Notes: generated by a model from the sequence alone, not told the origin. A stretch of 64,000 bases of DNA from Candidatus Corynebacterium faecigallinarum (GCA_019120175.1 DWVP01000001.1:124001-188000), one strand, 5' to 3'. Shown: positions 54,982-63,775, counted from the stretch's first letter. Numbers and translations: made by a program.

Positions 54982-56181
54982 CTACCGGAGCGCCTCGCTG
55001 ACCCGTTCGCGTAGTGCGATGACAGCGCCGGGGTCCTTCAGGTCCTCGGCGACGACCCGAATCACCTGGCCTCCATTGCGTTGTAGTGCCGCCAGCACCT
55101 TTGAATCATGGTCGCGCTGCGAACGATGGAGATGGTGGATACCGTCGTAGAACAGGTGCACGCCGTATTCTTCCCAGCCCAGGTCAGACACCGTGAGTAG
55201 GGAACCGTCCTCCTTGAATACCGGGATCTGGCTGCGCAGGCCAGAGGCAAGATCACTGACCACCAACCGGAGCATCGTCTCTGGTGGAGACTCCGCCCCG
55301 ACATCCGTTGATCCCAGTACCTTGGCCCTGAGCAGAGCATCGGCGCCTCCTGGGACGCGCAGTGCATCGGGATTGCCCGGCCGGGTCTTTCCGAGGGCCT
55401 GGTGGAAACTGTCGGAGACCTGGACACACTTGATGAACTCCGGGGACAGTTCGGGGCGGAGAGAGGTGAGGTCTGGAGCGGTCCATTGTCGACCGTCGGA
55501 GCTTGTCGTCTCCATGATGTGCCGGAGCATGTGGGACAACGTGGTCCCTGGGCTCGCCACCCGAAGCCCGTCGAAGTCGCCGCTCAAGGTCTCCGCGGAA
55601 AAGAGATGGGTGGGGTGGTGCCGGGTGGGGCGTACCAGGACATGGTCGGGTGCCCTGGTGGGGGATGAACCTGGAGAGGAAAGGAACTCAAGCAGTTCTT
55701 CCTCGACGAAGTACGTCATTCCGTAGGCTGATGCCCCACCGAAGCCGGTAGCGATGCGGTCTGGGTGCCGAATCAGGTGGGCGAGGGGGAGCATGGCCGC
55801 GGGAATGCGTCGGCGCCTGGTGTGACCGGTATCCGTGGTCTCCGGAAGAAGACTGTCGTTGTCGAGGTAGATGCCGTATTCGATGCGGGTGTAGTTGGCC
55901 CGGATCGACGCGCGGGTGGTCCCCATGCTGATGAGATCAGCCCTTGTCAGGGGCCGCCGGCCGGCCAGTGGAGACCGTCGCTTGCTGTGTCGCCAGGAGA
56001 TCCGGTTGCGGTACCAGTCGGACGGTGTGCACTCCGGGGTGTGTCCTGGGAGTACTGATTTCAGACTTGATCTGCTGTTTTGATCGGTTGTCGCCGGAGT
56101 CGCCGATGAATGTGTGCTGCCATGTGAGGATGTGTCATGAGAGTCCACCCCGGCCTCGCCCCCTTGAGTCCATGCGATCAT
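54982..56181 (-). CDS. DUF559/Vsr-like nuclease-fold protein with AbiEi-like N-terminus
   Basis: A 399-residue protein, not part of the core gene order. After a 70-residue variable N-terminus, RRPLTRADLISMGTTRASIRANYTRIEYGIYL resembles the opening of AbiEi-type antitoxins / DUF559 proteins (short HTH then a gating GxY segment). The last 110 residues (SPPETMLRLVVSDL ... VSDLGWEEYGVHLFYDGIHHLHRSQRDHDSKVLAALQRNGGQVIRVVAEDL) match the Vsr/PD-(D/E)xK-like fold of DUF559, with Asp in SDLGW. The Glu of the usual EYDG is Phe here (FYDG), so cleavage activity is doubtful. Base composition is lower in G+C than its neighbours. It is bracketed by two 99-bp repeats. Function unknown; a mobile or defence-related gene is suspected. 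Confidence 0.7.
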   Translation of the reverse strand: MIAWTQGGEAGVDSHDTSSHGSTHSSATPATTDQNSRSSLKSVLPGHTPECTPSDWYRNRISWRHSKRRSPLAGRRPLTRADLISMGTTRASIRANYTRIEYGIYLDNDSLLPETTDTGHTRRRRIPAAMLPLAHLIRHPDRIATGFGGASAYGMTYFVEEELLEFLSSPGSSPTRAPDHVLVRPTRHHPTHLFSAETLSGDFDGLRVASPGTTLSHMLRHIMETTSSDGRQWTAPDLTSLRPELSPEFIKCVQVSDSFHQALGKTRPGNPDALRVPGGADALLRAKVLGSTDVGAESPPETMLRLVVSDLASGLRSQIPVFKEDGSLLTVSDLGWEEYGVHLFYDGIHHLHRSQRDHDSKVLAALQRNGGQVIRVVAEDLKDPGAVIALRERVSEALR

Positions 56182-56222
56182 TCAACTACATATCCGCCGG
56201 GTTGGATAGTGAGTGCTGGAAA

Positions 56223-56321
56223 GTCATCGGAGAGTGTCCAGCGTCATCGAAGAATGTCGTTCAGGAGGGTCGGATCGACATTCTTCGATGACGCTGAGCA
56301 CGGTGCGATGACACGGAGGTG
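56223..56321. repeat. 99-bp palindrome-containing repeat, copy 2
   Basis: Direct repeat of the element at 54833-54931. It contains perfect 20-bp inverted arms at 56240-56259 and 56276-56295 with a 16-base spacer, so it can form a strong hairpin. It lies 42 bases before the start of the nuclease-like gene. Confidence 0.9.
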
Positions 56322-56362
56322 GTGGAACCGTGGACGACGGCGCTGAAGTGCGGTCGGGCGCC

Positions 56363-56581
56363 TTAGTGGTCCTCGCGGTGGGAGACGACGGCGTCCATGC
56401 TCTGCACGGTCCAGTCGAACAGGGCGTGTATCGGGGAAAGTGCTGATCGGCCCAGGTTGGTGAGGTCGTAGACCACGCGCGGGGGATCTCGGGGAAGGCG
56501 GTCCGTGCCACCAGGCCGTCGGCGCTCAGTGCAGACAGGCGTTGGGACAAGACCCGGTCCGAGATGCCGTCGACATCGCCC
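56363..56581 (-). pseudogene. hxlR-family regulator remnant
   Basis: The minus strand encodes the second half of a HxlR winged-helix regulator: VDGISDRVLSQRLSALSADGLVARTAFPEIP, then, after loss of one C in a C run near 56480, VVYDLTNLGRSALSPIHALFDWTVQSMDAVVSHREDH. The N-terminal half is absent because the sequence turns into the neighbouring NmrA-like gene. Both a truncation and a frameshift show it to be dead. Confidence 0.8.
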
Positions 56582-57168
56582 AGCAGGCCGCCGACCGCGG
56601 ACACCAGGTCACCGGGGTCTCCCGCAGCACCGAGCCGTCCAACACCGTCGACGGCGTCACCTACGTCACCGGTGAGGTTGCCGACGCTGCCGACGTCGTC
56701 GCCAAAGCACAGGACGCCGACATCGTGATGATCTCCGTCCCCGGCCCGCGCGACGGCAGCTCCGTCCAGCCGATCATCGACGCCCACGCCGCCCTGGTCC
56801 CGGCACTCGCCGAGTCACCGGTGGCAGCGAACACCCGTTTCTTCATTGTGGGCGGCGCAGGTGCGACCCTCACCGAGGACGGGACGATGCTGCTCGACAC
56901 CCCCGGGTTCCCGGAGGCGTACAAGCCTGAGGCACAGTCCTTCGCTGATATCCTCGACCTCTACAAGGCATCGCCCGAGAACCTTGACTGGGTCATGCTG
57001 GCACCCGCCCCGGAGATCGGCCCGGGGCCGGCGGCAGCGTCATACGACCTCGGCAGCGACCACCCCGCTGGTGCTGCCGTGACCGCCGGAACCTTCGCCG
57101 TTGCGACCCTGGATGAGCTGGAGGCCCCGGCCCACCGTCGTCAGCGTTTCACCGTCGCCGACGCCTGA
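56563..57168 (+). pseudogene. NAD(P)H-binding (NmrA/YwnB-like) protein, 5'-truncated
   Basis: The frame encodes about 200 residues of an atypical SDR of the NAD(P)H-binding (PF13460) type: AADRGHQVTGVSRS ... ADAADVVAKAQDADIVMISVPGPRDG ... RFFIVGGAGATL ... PEAYKPEAQSFADILDLYKASPENLDWVMLAPAPEIGPG. The expected start with the GxxGxxG nucleotide loop (KIAVLGATG) is missing; the sequence before DAVDIAQQ is the antisense of the hxlR remnant. A TTG at 56542 is the only nearby start. Non-functional by inference, although the rest of the frame is intact. Confidence 0.72.
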
Positions 57169-57460
57169 GGTCGCGGGCAACCGGAGCACCACGGGACGGC
57201 CGAGTAGGCGGCTGTCGTGAGGGGCCTCGGGGAGGACGTCGGATATGACGTCAGGAAGGGCGTCCCGCCCTGCCGGAAGGCGGGCCCCGACTCCCCCAGG
57301 GGGCAGGGTTTGCCGACTCTTGTCCGCAGTGACGTGTATGGTCTCACCTCGAACCCCTCTGTGCGTCGTGATCACGGTGCCGGACACTGCAGATCCCGGC
57401 CCTGGACAGAGTGGAGGCCGGGAGACACCGGCGAGGATTGAGAAGGTGGGAGAAATCTCT
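57169..57460. other. topA upstream region
   Basis: About 290 bases without a recognisable gene. A GC-rich dyad (CCCGCC ... GGCGGG) lies near 57264-57284 and TATGGT near 57337 may be a -10 for topA. AGAAGGTGGGAG before the ATG serves as ribosome site. Confidence 0.4.
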
Positions 57461-60400
57461 ATGGCAGCGCAGGACACCGCGACCGGTGGCAAGAAACTCG
57501 TGATCGTCGAGTCGGCCACAAAGGCGAAGAAAATCCAGCGCTTCCTGGGCGACAACTACCTCGTCGACGCCTCTGTCGGGCACATCCGCGACCTCCCCCG
57601 CGGTGCCGCCGACGTCCCCGCCAAGTACAAGAAAGAGCCCTGGGCCCGTCTCGGGGTCAACGTCGACGACGACTTCGAGCCGCTGTACGTGGTGAACCCG
57701 GACAAGAAGAAGAAGGTCTCCGAGCTCAAGGCCAAGCTCAAGCAGTCCGATGTCGTCTACCTCGCGACAGACCCCGACCGTGAAGGCGAGGCCATCGCCT
57801 GGCACCTGCTGGAGGTCCTGAAGCCCAAGGTGCCGGTGCGCCGCATGGTCTTCAACGAGATCACCGAGGCTGCCATCAAGGAGGCCGCGGAGAACACCCG
57901 CGAGCTCGACCACGACCTGGTCGACGCCCAGGAAACCCGCCGTGTCCTCGACCGTCTCTACGGCTACGAGGTCTCCCCGGTGCTGTGGAAGAAGGTCATG
58001 CCGCGACTGTCGGCCGGACGCGTCCAGTCCGTGGCCACCCGCGTGATCGTCGAACGTGAGCGCGAGCGCATGGCGTTCGTCTCCGCCGAGTACTGGGACC
58101 TCACCGCCACCCTCGACGCCAGCGGTGCCGCCTCGGCTGCGGCCGGGCAGGACGCTTCGGCCAACCCGACGTCCTTCCAGGCGAGCCTCGCCGCCGTCGA
58201 CGGTAGGCGCGTGGCCCAGGGCCGTGACTTCGGCGACGACGGTGTGCTGAAGACCGGCAAGGCCCAGGCGAATGTCACCGTCATCGACAAGTCCACCGCC
58301 GAAGCCCTGGCCGAGGGGCTGGCCGGGGCGTCGATGAACGTCACCGCGGTGGAGGAGAAGCCGTACACCCGGCGCCCCTACCCGCCGTTCATGACCTCCA
58401 CGCTGCAGCAGGAGGCCGGCCGCAAGCTGCACTACTCCTCGGACCGCACGATGCGTATCGCGCAGCGGCTCTACGAGAACGGCCACATCACCTATATGCG
58501 TACCGACTCCACGACCCTGTCGAAGGCCGGCATCGACGCCGCCCGGCAGCAGGCCAAGGAGCTCTACGGGCCGTCCTACGTGCACGATGCGCCGCGTCAG
58601 TACACCCGCAAGGTGAAGAACAGCCAGGAGGCGCACGAGGCGATCCGTCCGGCCGGCGAGACCTTCGCCACCCCCGGCAAGCTCGCCGGACAGCTCGACG
58701 CCGAGGAGTTCAAGCTCTACGAGCTGATCTGGCAGCGCACCGTCGCCTCGCAGATGTCCGACGCCCGAGGTACCTCGATGAAGGTCACCGTCTCCGGCAC
58801 GGCGAAGACCGGCAATGACGTGGACTTCCAGGCCACCGGACGCACCATCACCTTCCCTGGTTTCCTCAAGGCCTACGTGGAGACCACGCAGACCGCCGAC
58901 GGTCGCAATGTCGCCGACAACGCCGAGAAGGCGCTGCCGGTGCTGACCGAGGGCGACGTTTTGACCACGGAGAAGGTCACCGCCGACGGTCACTCCACCA
59001 ACCCGCCCGCCCGCTTCACCGAAGCCTCCCTGGTCAAGACGATGGAGGAGCTCGGCATCGGTCGTCCGTCGACCTATGCCTCGATCATCAACACCATCAA
59101 GGCACGCGGGTACGTCGTCACCCGCGGTTCCGCCCTGGTGCCCAGCTGGGTCGCCTTCGCGGTGGTGGGTCTGCTGGAGCAGAGCTTCAGTTCGCTGGTG
59201 GACTACGAGTTCACCTCCTCGATGGAGGACGAGCTCGACGAGATCGCCCGCGGTGAACAGGACCGTTCGCAGTGGCTGCGGGGGTTCTACTTCGGTGACG
59301 AGAAGGCGTCCGACAACACCGCCGACACCGTCGCCCGGCTGGGCGGCCTGAAGCACCTGGTCGGCGACAACCTGGAGCAGATCGACGCCCGCAAGGTGAA
59401 CTCCCTGCACCTGTTCGACGACGCCGACGGCATCCCCGTCATCGTCCGGGTGGGACGCTACGGCCCCTACCTGGAGCGCACCAAGCCGGTGCCCGCCGGT
59501 TCCCCCGAGGGCACCGAGCCGGAGGTGCAGCGTGCGAACCTGCCGGAGTCGATGACCCCGGACGAGTTGAGCCTCGAGGTCGCCGAGAAGCTCTTCGCCA
59601 CCCCGCAGGGTGGTCGTGAGGTCGGGGTGAACCCGGCCAACGGCCGGATGATCATGGCTCGTGAGGGACGCTACGGGCCGTACGTCACCGAGAAGGTGAA
59701 GGACGATGAGGAGGCTCGCGTCACCGCGGAGGCGGAGAAGACCATCGAGGCCGAGCGTGACGCCGATGACGCCGCCCGTGCCGAGGAGGGCAAGAAGCCG
59801 CTGAGCCGGGAGACCAAGACCGCTGAGAACCGCAAGGCCAAGCGGATCAAGGAGATCCTGGATGAGACCCTCAAGCCGAAGACGGCGTCACTGTTCGCCT
59901 CGATGGACCCGGCGACGGTGACCCTGGATGAGGCACTGAAGCTGATGAGCCTGCCGCGCGAGGTCGGTGTGGATCCGTCCGACGGTGAGATGATCACCGC
60001 CCAGAACGGCCGGTACGGCGCGTACCTGAAGAAGGGCAATGACTCCCGCTCGCTGGCGAATGAGGAGCAGATCTTCACCGTCACCCTGGACGAGGCACGG
60101 CGGATCTACGCTGAGCCGAAGCGTCGGGGCCGCGCTGCCGCTAAACCGCCGCTGAAGCAGCTGGGTGACAATGACGTCTCCGGCAAGCCGATGACGGTGA
60201 AGGAGGGTCGCTTCGGTGCCTATGTCACCGACGGGACGACGAATGCCTCGCTGCGCCGTGGTGACTCCCCGGAGACCATGACCGATGCCCGGGGCAATGA
60301 GCTGCTCAGTGAGCGTCGTGCCAAGGAGGCCGCCGACGGTGGCTCGCCGGCCAAGAAGTCGGCGAAGTCGGCGCGGAAGTCGCCGGCGAAGAAGGCCGCC

Positions 60401-60472
60401 AAGAAGACGACGAAGAAGTCCACGAAGACGGCGAAGAAGACCACGGCGAAGAAGACCACGAAGAAGGCCTGA
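57461..60472 (+). CDS. topA: DNA topoisomerase I
   Basis: A 1003-residue type IA topoisomerase that relaxes negative supercoils. The Toprim domain starts KLVIVESATKAKKIQRFLG and has ATDPDREGEAIAWHLLEVL; the catalytic Tyr is in GHITYMRTDSTTLS. The C-terminal third holds several topo C-terminal repeats (VGRYGPYLER, EGRYGPYVTE, NGRYGAYLKK, EGRFGAYVTDG) in place of zinc fingers, as in actinobacteria. A Lys/Ala-rich tail (about 45 residues, AKKTTKKSTKTAKKTTAKK) binds DNA. The start with AGAAGGTGGGAG upstream was chosen over longer frames. Confidence 0.97.
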   Translation: MAAQDTATGGKKLVIVESATKAKKIQRFLGDNYLVDASVGHIRDLPRGAADVPAKYKKEPWARLGVNVDDDFEPLYVVNPDKKKKVSELKAKLKQSDVVYLATDPDREGEAIAWHLLEVLKPKVPVRRMVFNEITEAAIKEAAENTRELDHDLVDAQETRRVLDRLYGYEVSPVLWKKVMPRLSAGRVQSVATRVIVERERERMAFVSAEYWDLTATLDASGAASAAAGQDASANPTSFQASLAAVDGRRVAQGRDFGDDGVLKTGKAQANVTVIDKSTAEALAEGLAGASMNVTAVEEKPYTRRPYPPFMTSTLQQEAGRKLHYSSDRTMRIAQRLYENGHITYMRTDSTTLSKAGIDAARQQAKELYGPSYVHDAPRQYTRKVKNSQEAHEAIRPAGETFATPGKLAGQLDAEEFKLYELIWQRTVASQMSDARGTSMKVTVSGTAKTGNDVDFQATGRTITFPGFLKAYVETTQTADGRNVADNAEKALPVLTEGDVLTTEKVTADGHSTNPPARFTEASLVKTMEELGIGRPSTYASIINTIKARGYVVTRGSALVPSWVAFAVVGLLEQSFSSLVDYEFTSSMEDELDEIARGEQDRSQWLRGFYFGDEKASDNTADTVARLGGLKHLVGDNLEQIDARKVNSLHLFDDADGIPVIVRVGRYGPYLERTKPVPAGSPEGTEPEVQRANLPESMTPDELSLEVAEKLFATPQGGREVGVNPANGRMIMAREGRYGPYVTEKVKDDEEARVTAEAEKTIEAERDADDAARAEEGKKPLSRETKTAENRKAKRIKEILDETLKPKTASLFASMDPATVTLDEALKLMSLPREVGVDPSDGEMITAQNGRYGAYLKKGNDSRSLANEEQIFTVTLDEARRIYAEPKRRGRAAAKPPLKQLGDNDVSGKPMTVKEGRFGAYVTDGTTNASLRRGDSPETMTDARGNELLSERRAKEAADGGSPAKKSAKSARKSPAKKAAKKTTKKSTKTAKKTTAKKTTKKA

Positions 60473-60530
60473 TACCCCGCTGCAGGTCCCGTGGCGCCCT
60501 CTCGGTGCGGCCGTGGCACCCGCCAGCGCC

Positions 60531-60588
60531 CTCACTCCCGCTCCCGGGTGGTTTGACCCCCTTCAAACCACCCGGGAGCGGGAGTGAG
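60531..60588. repeat. 58-bp perfect intergenic palindrome, related to 28826
   Basis: Perfect 25-bp arms (CTCACTCCCGCTCCCGGGTGGTTTG and complement, 60531-60555 and 60564-60588) with an 8-base loop, between topA and the convergent cyclase gene. The core repeats that at 28826-28887. It may terminate both transcripts. Confidence 0.85.
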
Positions 60589-60661
60589 GTGTCAGAAGGT
60601 GGCAGTGACCGCGCTTGCCTGGTGACTACCCGCGCCTACCCGCGCTCCCGGCCCCGCGCTA

Positions 60662-62188
60662 CTACCCGCGCTCAGCCAGCGTCGGACGGATCGGCCGGGC
60701 CAGCTGCGTCATCGACTTACGACCCCTCAGCTCCACCGACTTCATCACGGTCCACCGCGACTGCTCGGCTTCATTGGCCTGGCGCAGTGTCGCCGCATTC
60801 GTCAGCACCTGGCCGGGCGTGTCCTTTGCCAGGTCGGTCAGCCGGGCCGCGGAGTTCACCGCATCGCCGATCACCGTGTACTCGAAACGGTCCTGGGCAC
60901 CGATGTGCCCGGCCACGACCTCACCGACGGCGACACCGATACCGGCCGGCAGCTCATGCTCCTGCAGTTCCAGGTTCAACTCCCGGGCGGCGGTCAGGGC
61001 ATGCCCGGCGATGTCGTCCAGCGGGATTGGTGCGCCGAACACGGCCAGGGCGGCATCGCCCTGGAACTTGTTGATCATGCCCCGGTTGCGGTGCACCACC
61101 TCGACGACCTTGTCGAAGAAGCTGTTCAGTGCACTGACCACATGCTGCGGTTCCCGGGAAACGGCAAACCCGGTGGAGCCGATGACATCGACGAAGAGCA
61201 CGCCGACGAACCGGTTCTCACCACCGAGCTCCGGCCGCTCCTCGATCGCGCGGCGGGCGACCTCGTCGCCGACGTAGCGTCCGAAAAGCTCCCGGACCTG
61301 CTCGCGTTCCCGCAGCCCGGCCATCATCTCGTTGAAGCCGGCCTGCAGCACACCGATCTCGGTGGCGTCATAGATGCGCACCTGGGCCCGGGAATCTCCG
61401 CGGCGCACCCGGTTCATGGCGTACTGGAGCTCCCGGATCGGGTCCACCACCGTCATCGTGGTCATCCGGGTTCCGGAGAACCCGGTGAACAGGGCGGTCA
61501 GGCTGAGCGCCAGGACACCGGGCAGGATCTTCCGGGCGTCCCCGGGGAAGAATGAGGTGGCCTGTGCCAGCACCATCAGGACCACGCCGATCACCGGTAC
61601 CGCCGAGGTCAGGATCCACACCATGGTGATCTGCAGCGACAGTGGTGAGATGCGTTCCTGCGGTGCTGGGCTGCGGTCCAGGGCGCGTGCGGCGACGGGG
61701 CGGACCAACCGCTCGGCGACCATGAAGGTCATCAGCACCACCATCGCACCGCCGAGCACGGCGGTCACCGCGACGGTCAACGCCCATGCCGTGGAGACCT
61801 GTAGGGCGACGACAGTGAAGATCACCACGCCGATCGACCACAACACTGCCCCCAACGTCGCCTGCATGGCGGGGATCCGCAGCACCAGGCTGCGGATGGC
61901 GACCGGGTCAGAGGCGGTCGGGTTGCGTTGCCATCGCAGCACCGGGGCGAAGAAGTACAAGGTCATCGAGATGCCGGCGACGAGCGCGATGACGAAGTAG
62001 AGGCCGTAGAGGGTGGCGGTCGTGGTGGTGACCGACACCAGTTCCTGCGCCCCGCCCAGGGGGACGAGGAAGCGTAGGAATGTGGCCAGGGCCAATGCGC
62101 CGACGACGTTCACGATCAGCACGGACAGGGCGTACAGCGGCCACGTGGTGCCCCACGCCCACTTGATGTACTGACCCAGTTTCTTCAT
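60662..62188 (-). CDS. cyaB: membrane-bound class III adenylate cyclase
   Basis: A 508-residue cyclase with six N-terminal TM helices, a HAMP-like segment (VVDPIRELQYAMNRVRRGD ... LQAGFNEMMAGLRERE) and a C-terminal catalytic domain. FVGVLFVDVIGSTGFA has the first metal Asp, KFQGDAALAVFGAP the second metal Asp and EYTVIGDAVNSAARL the Asp/Asn of the purine/transition-state sites. It makes cAMP from ATP at the membrane. As the cyclase orthologous to C. glutamicum CyaB, it should supply the ligand of GlxR. Confidence 0.93.
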   Translation of the reverse strand: MKKLGQYIKWAWGTTWPLYALSVLIVNVVGALALATFLRFLVPLGGAQELVSVTTTTATLYGLYFVIALVAGISMTLYFFAPVLRWQRNPTASDPVAIRSLVLRIPAMQATLGAVLWSIGVVIFTVVALQVSTAWALTVAVTAVLGGAMVVLMTFMVAERLVRPVAARALDRSPAPQERISPLSLQITMVWILTSAVPVIGVVLMVLAQATSFFPGDARKILPGVLALSLTALFTGFSGTRMTTMTVVDPIRELQYAMNRVRRGDSRAQVRIYDATEIGVLQAGFNEMMAGLREREQVRELFGRYVGDEVARRAIEERPELGGENRFVGVLFVDVIGSTGFAVSREPQHVVSALNSFFDKVVEVVHRNRGMINKFQGDAALAVFGAPIPLDDIAGHALTAARELNLELQEHELPAGIGVAVGEVVAGHIGAQDRFEYTVIGDAVNSAARLTDLAKDTPGQVLTNAATLRQANEAEQSRWTVMKSVELRGRKSMTQLARPIRPTLAERG

Positions 62189-62231
62189 GTCCTACAGAGT
62201 AACCGAGGCCACGGACACGGTGCGGCCGGAC

Positions 62232-62237
62232 TACACT
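62232..62237 (+). promoter_or_regulatory. -10 box of holB
   Basis: TACACT ends eight bases before the GTG of holB; no ribosome site is present, which points to leaderless translation. Confidence 0.5.
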
Positions 62238-62245
62238 CGTCGGGT

Positions 62246-63553
62246 GTGACTACCGCAGCGGACAGTACCGACACCGACGCCGCCGACGCCATGGACGTCT
62301 TCGGCGCGAGCGTCCTCAGCCCGCATGTGACCGGGCCGCTGCGTGCGGCGGTAGCGGCGGCCCGCAGCCGGGTGGCCGGGGGGCGTTTCGCCGAGCCCTC
62401 GGCGACCGCCGACGGGGGCCAGGACGCCGCGATGACCCACTCGTGGTTGTTCACCGGGCCCCCCGGGTCCGGACGCAGCGTCGCGGCCAAAGCTTTCGCC
62501 ACCGCCCTGGTCTGCGACAACCCCGATATCGTGGGCTGTGGTCGGTGCGATCAGTGCCGCTCGGCGGCGGCGGGGAGCCACCCGGACATCACCTGGGTTC
62601 ACACCGACGGGGTGGTGATCCAGGTGGCGGAGGCCCGCGAGGTCATCCGGACTGCCGCGGCGATGCCGACGGTCGCCCCGTGGCGCATCGTGGTCTTCGA
62701 GGACGCCGACAGGTTCAATGACTCCAGTGCCAACGCCCTGCTCAAGAGTATCGAGGAGCCGCCGGAGCGCACCGTGTTCATCCTGTGCGCCCCCAGCACC
62801 GATCCGCAGGACATCGCGGTGACCCTGCGGTCGCGGTGCCGGCACCTGTACGTCCCCACCCCTTCGAAGCAGGAGGTGGAGGCGGTGCTGCTCGCCGATG
62901 AGAAGCTGGGCCTGTCACCGGAGCAGGCGAACTGGGCGGCGGACGTCTCCGGCGGGCACATCGGCCGGGCCCGGCACCTGGCTTCGCAGGACGCTGCCCG
63001 GCAGAAGCGGGCGACCGCGCTAAGGCTGCCGGGACTGGTGTACGAGGGTGCCGGGGCCTACCAGTTCATCACCGAGCTGGTGAAGACGGCGACGGAGGAG
63101 GCCGCGGCCTCGGTCGCCGACCGCGATGCCAGGGAGGTCGCCGAACTGGAGAGTGCCCTGGGCGTGGGCGCCAAGGGCCGCGGGGTGGCCAAGGCGCAGG
63201 TCGGATCGGTCGGGCAGATCAAGGAGCTGGAGAAGGAGCAGAAGAACCGTCGGACCCGGTTGCTGCGGGATGCACTGGACCTGGCGTTGATCGACATCGC
63301 GGGGTTGTACCGCGATGCGATGATGCTCGCCGCCGGCGCGGTGGACGACCCCGGAGCGCCGGTAGGGGGGTATCTTCACCCGGACCAGTCGAAGGTCTCC
63401 GGTGAGTTGGCCCGACGCAACCGCCCGGATTCCCTGGTGCGCTGCATCGACGCGGTGTCGGAGTGCCGCACGACCCTCGGCTTCAACGTGAAGCCGGAGG
63501 TGGCGCTGACGGCGATGGTGGGCAGGTTGAAGGAGTGCTGCGGGCAGGTCTGA
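62246..63553 (+). CDS. holB: DNA polymerase III delta' subunit
   Basis: A 435-residue clamp-loader subunit. It has a P-loop-like FTGPPGSGRSVAAKAFA, the zinc-binding CGRCDQC region, FEDADRFNDSSANALLKSIEEPP (DEAH-like and sensor region) and SRCRHLYV (SRC motif). Delta' helps load the sliding clamp onto DNA. The N-terminus to residue 60 is longer than in E. coli. GTG start near a TACACT box. Confidence 0.93.
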   Translation: MTTAADSTDTDAADAMDVFGASVLSPHVTGPLRAAVAAARSRVAGGRFAEPSATADGGQDAAMTHSWLFTGPPGSGRSVAAKAFATALVCDNPDIVGCGRCDQCRSAAAGSHPDITWVHTDGVVIQVAEAREVIRTAAAMPTVAPWRIVVFEDADRFNDSSANALLKSIEEPPERTVFILCAPSTDPQDIAVTLRSRCRHLYVPTPSKQEVEAVLLADEKLGLSPEQANWAADVSGGHIGRARHLASQDAARQKRATALRLPGLVYEGAGAYQFITELVKTATEEAAASVADRDAREVAELESALGVGAKGRGVAKAQVGSVGQIKELEKEQKNRRTRLLRDALDLALIDIAGLYRDAMMLAAGAVDDPGAPVGGYLHPDQSKVSGELARRNRPDSLVRCIDAVSECRTTLGFNVKPEVALTAMVGRLKECCGQV

Positions 63554-63615
63554 GCCGGTCCTGAGTCGGTCCAGCGTCAGTTCTGAGTCGGTGTCGGTGG
63601 GGTGTTCGTGCGGTT

Positions 63616-63645
63616 TTGTTCACGCGTGTGTGGGTCGGCTAGGAT
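63616..63645 (+). promoter_or_regulatory. tRNA-Thr promoter
   Basis: TTGTTC (63616-63621) and TAGGAT (63640-63645), 18 bases apart, end ten bases before the tRNA. Confidence 0.6.
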
Positions 63646-63655
63646 ATGCGCCTGT

Positions 63656-63728
63656 GCCGCTTTAGCTCAGTCGGTAGAGCGTTTCACTCGTAATGAAAAG
63701 GTCGCGAGTTCGATTCTCGCAAGCGGCT
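63656..63728 (+). tRNA. tRNA-Thr(CGT)
   Basis: Acceptor GCCGCTT / AAGCGGC, D-arm TAGCTCAGTCGGTAGAGC, anticodon stem TTTCA / TGAAA with loop CTCGTAA giving anticodon CGT, and T-loop GAGTTCGATTCTC. Reads ACG. CCA is not encoded. Confidence 0.95.
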
Positions 63729-63738
63729 CTGTGAGGAA

Positions 63739-63775
63739 GACCCCCGGAACGACGTCAGTCGCCGGGGGTCTTTTC
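63739..63775 (+). terminator. tRNA-Thr terminator
   Basis: A 9-bp stem (GACCCCCGG / CCGGGGGTC, 14-base loop) followed by TTTTC, 10 bases after the tRNA. Confidence 0.85.

Noticed and set aside
54833..56321. Insertion sequence or composite transposon
   Set aside because: No transposase or integrase is encoded and the flanking repeats are direct with internal palindromes, not terminal inverted repeats of an IS.
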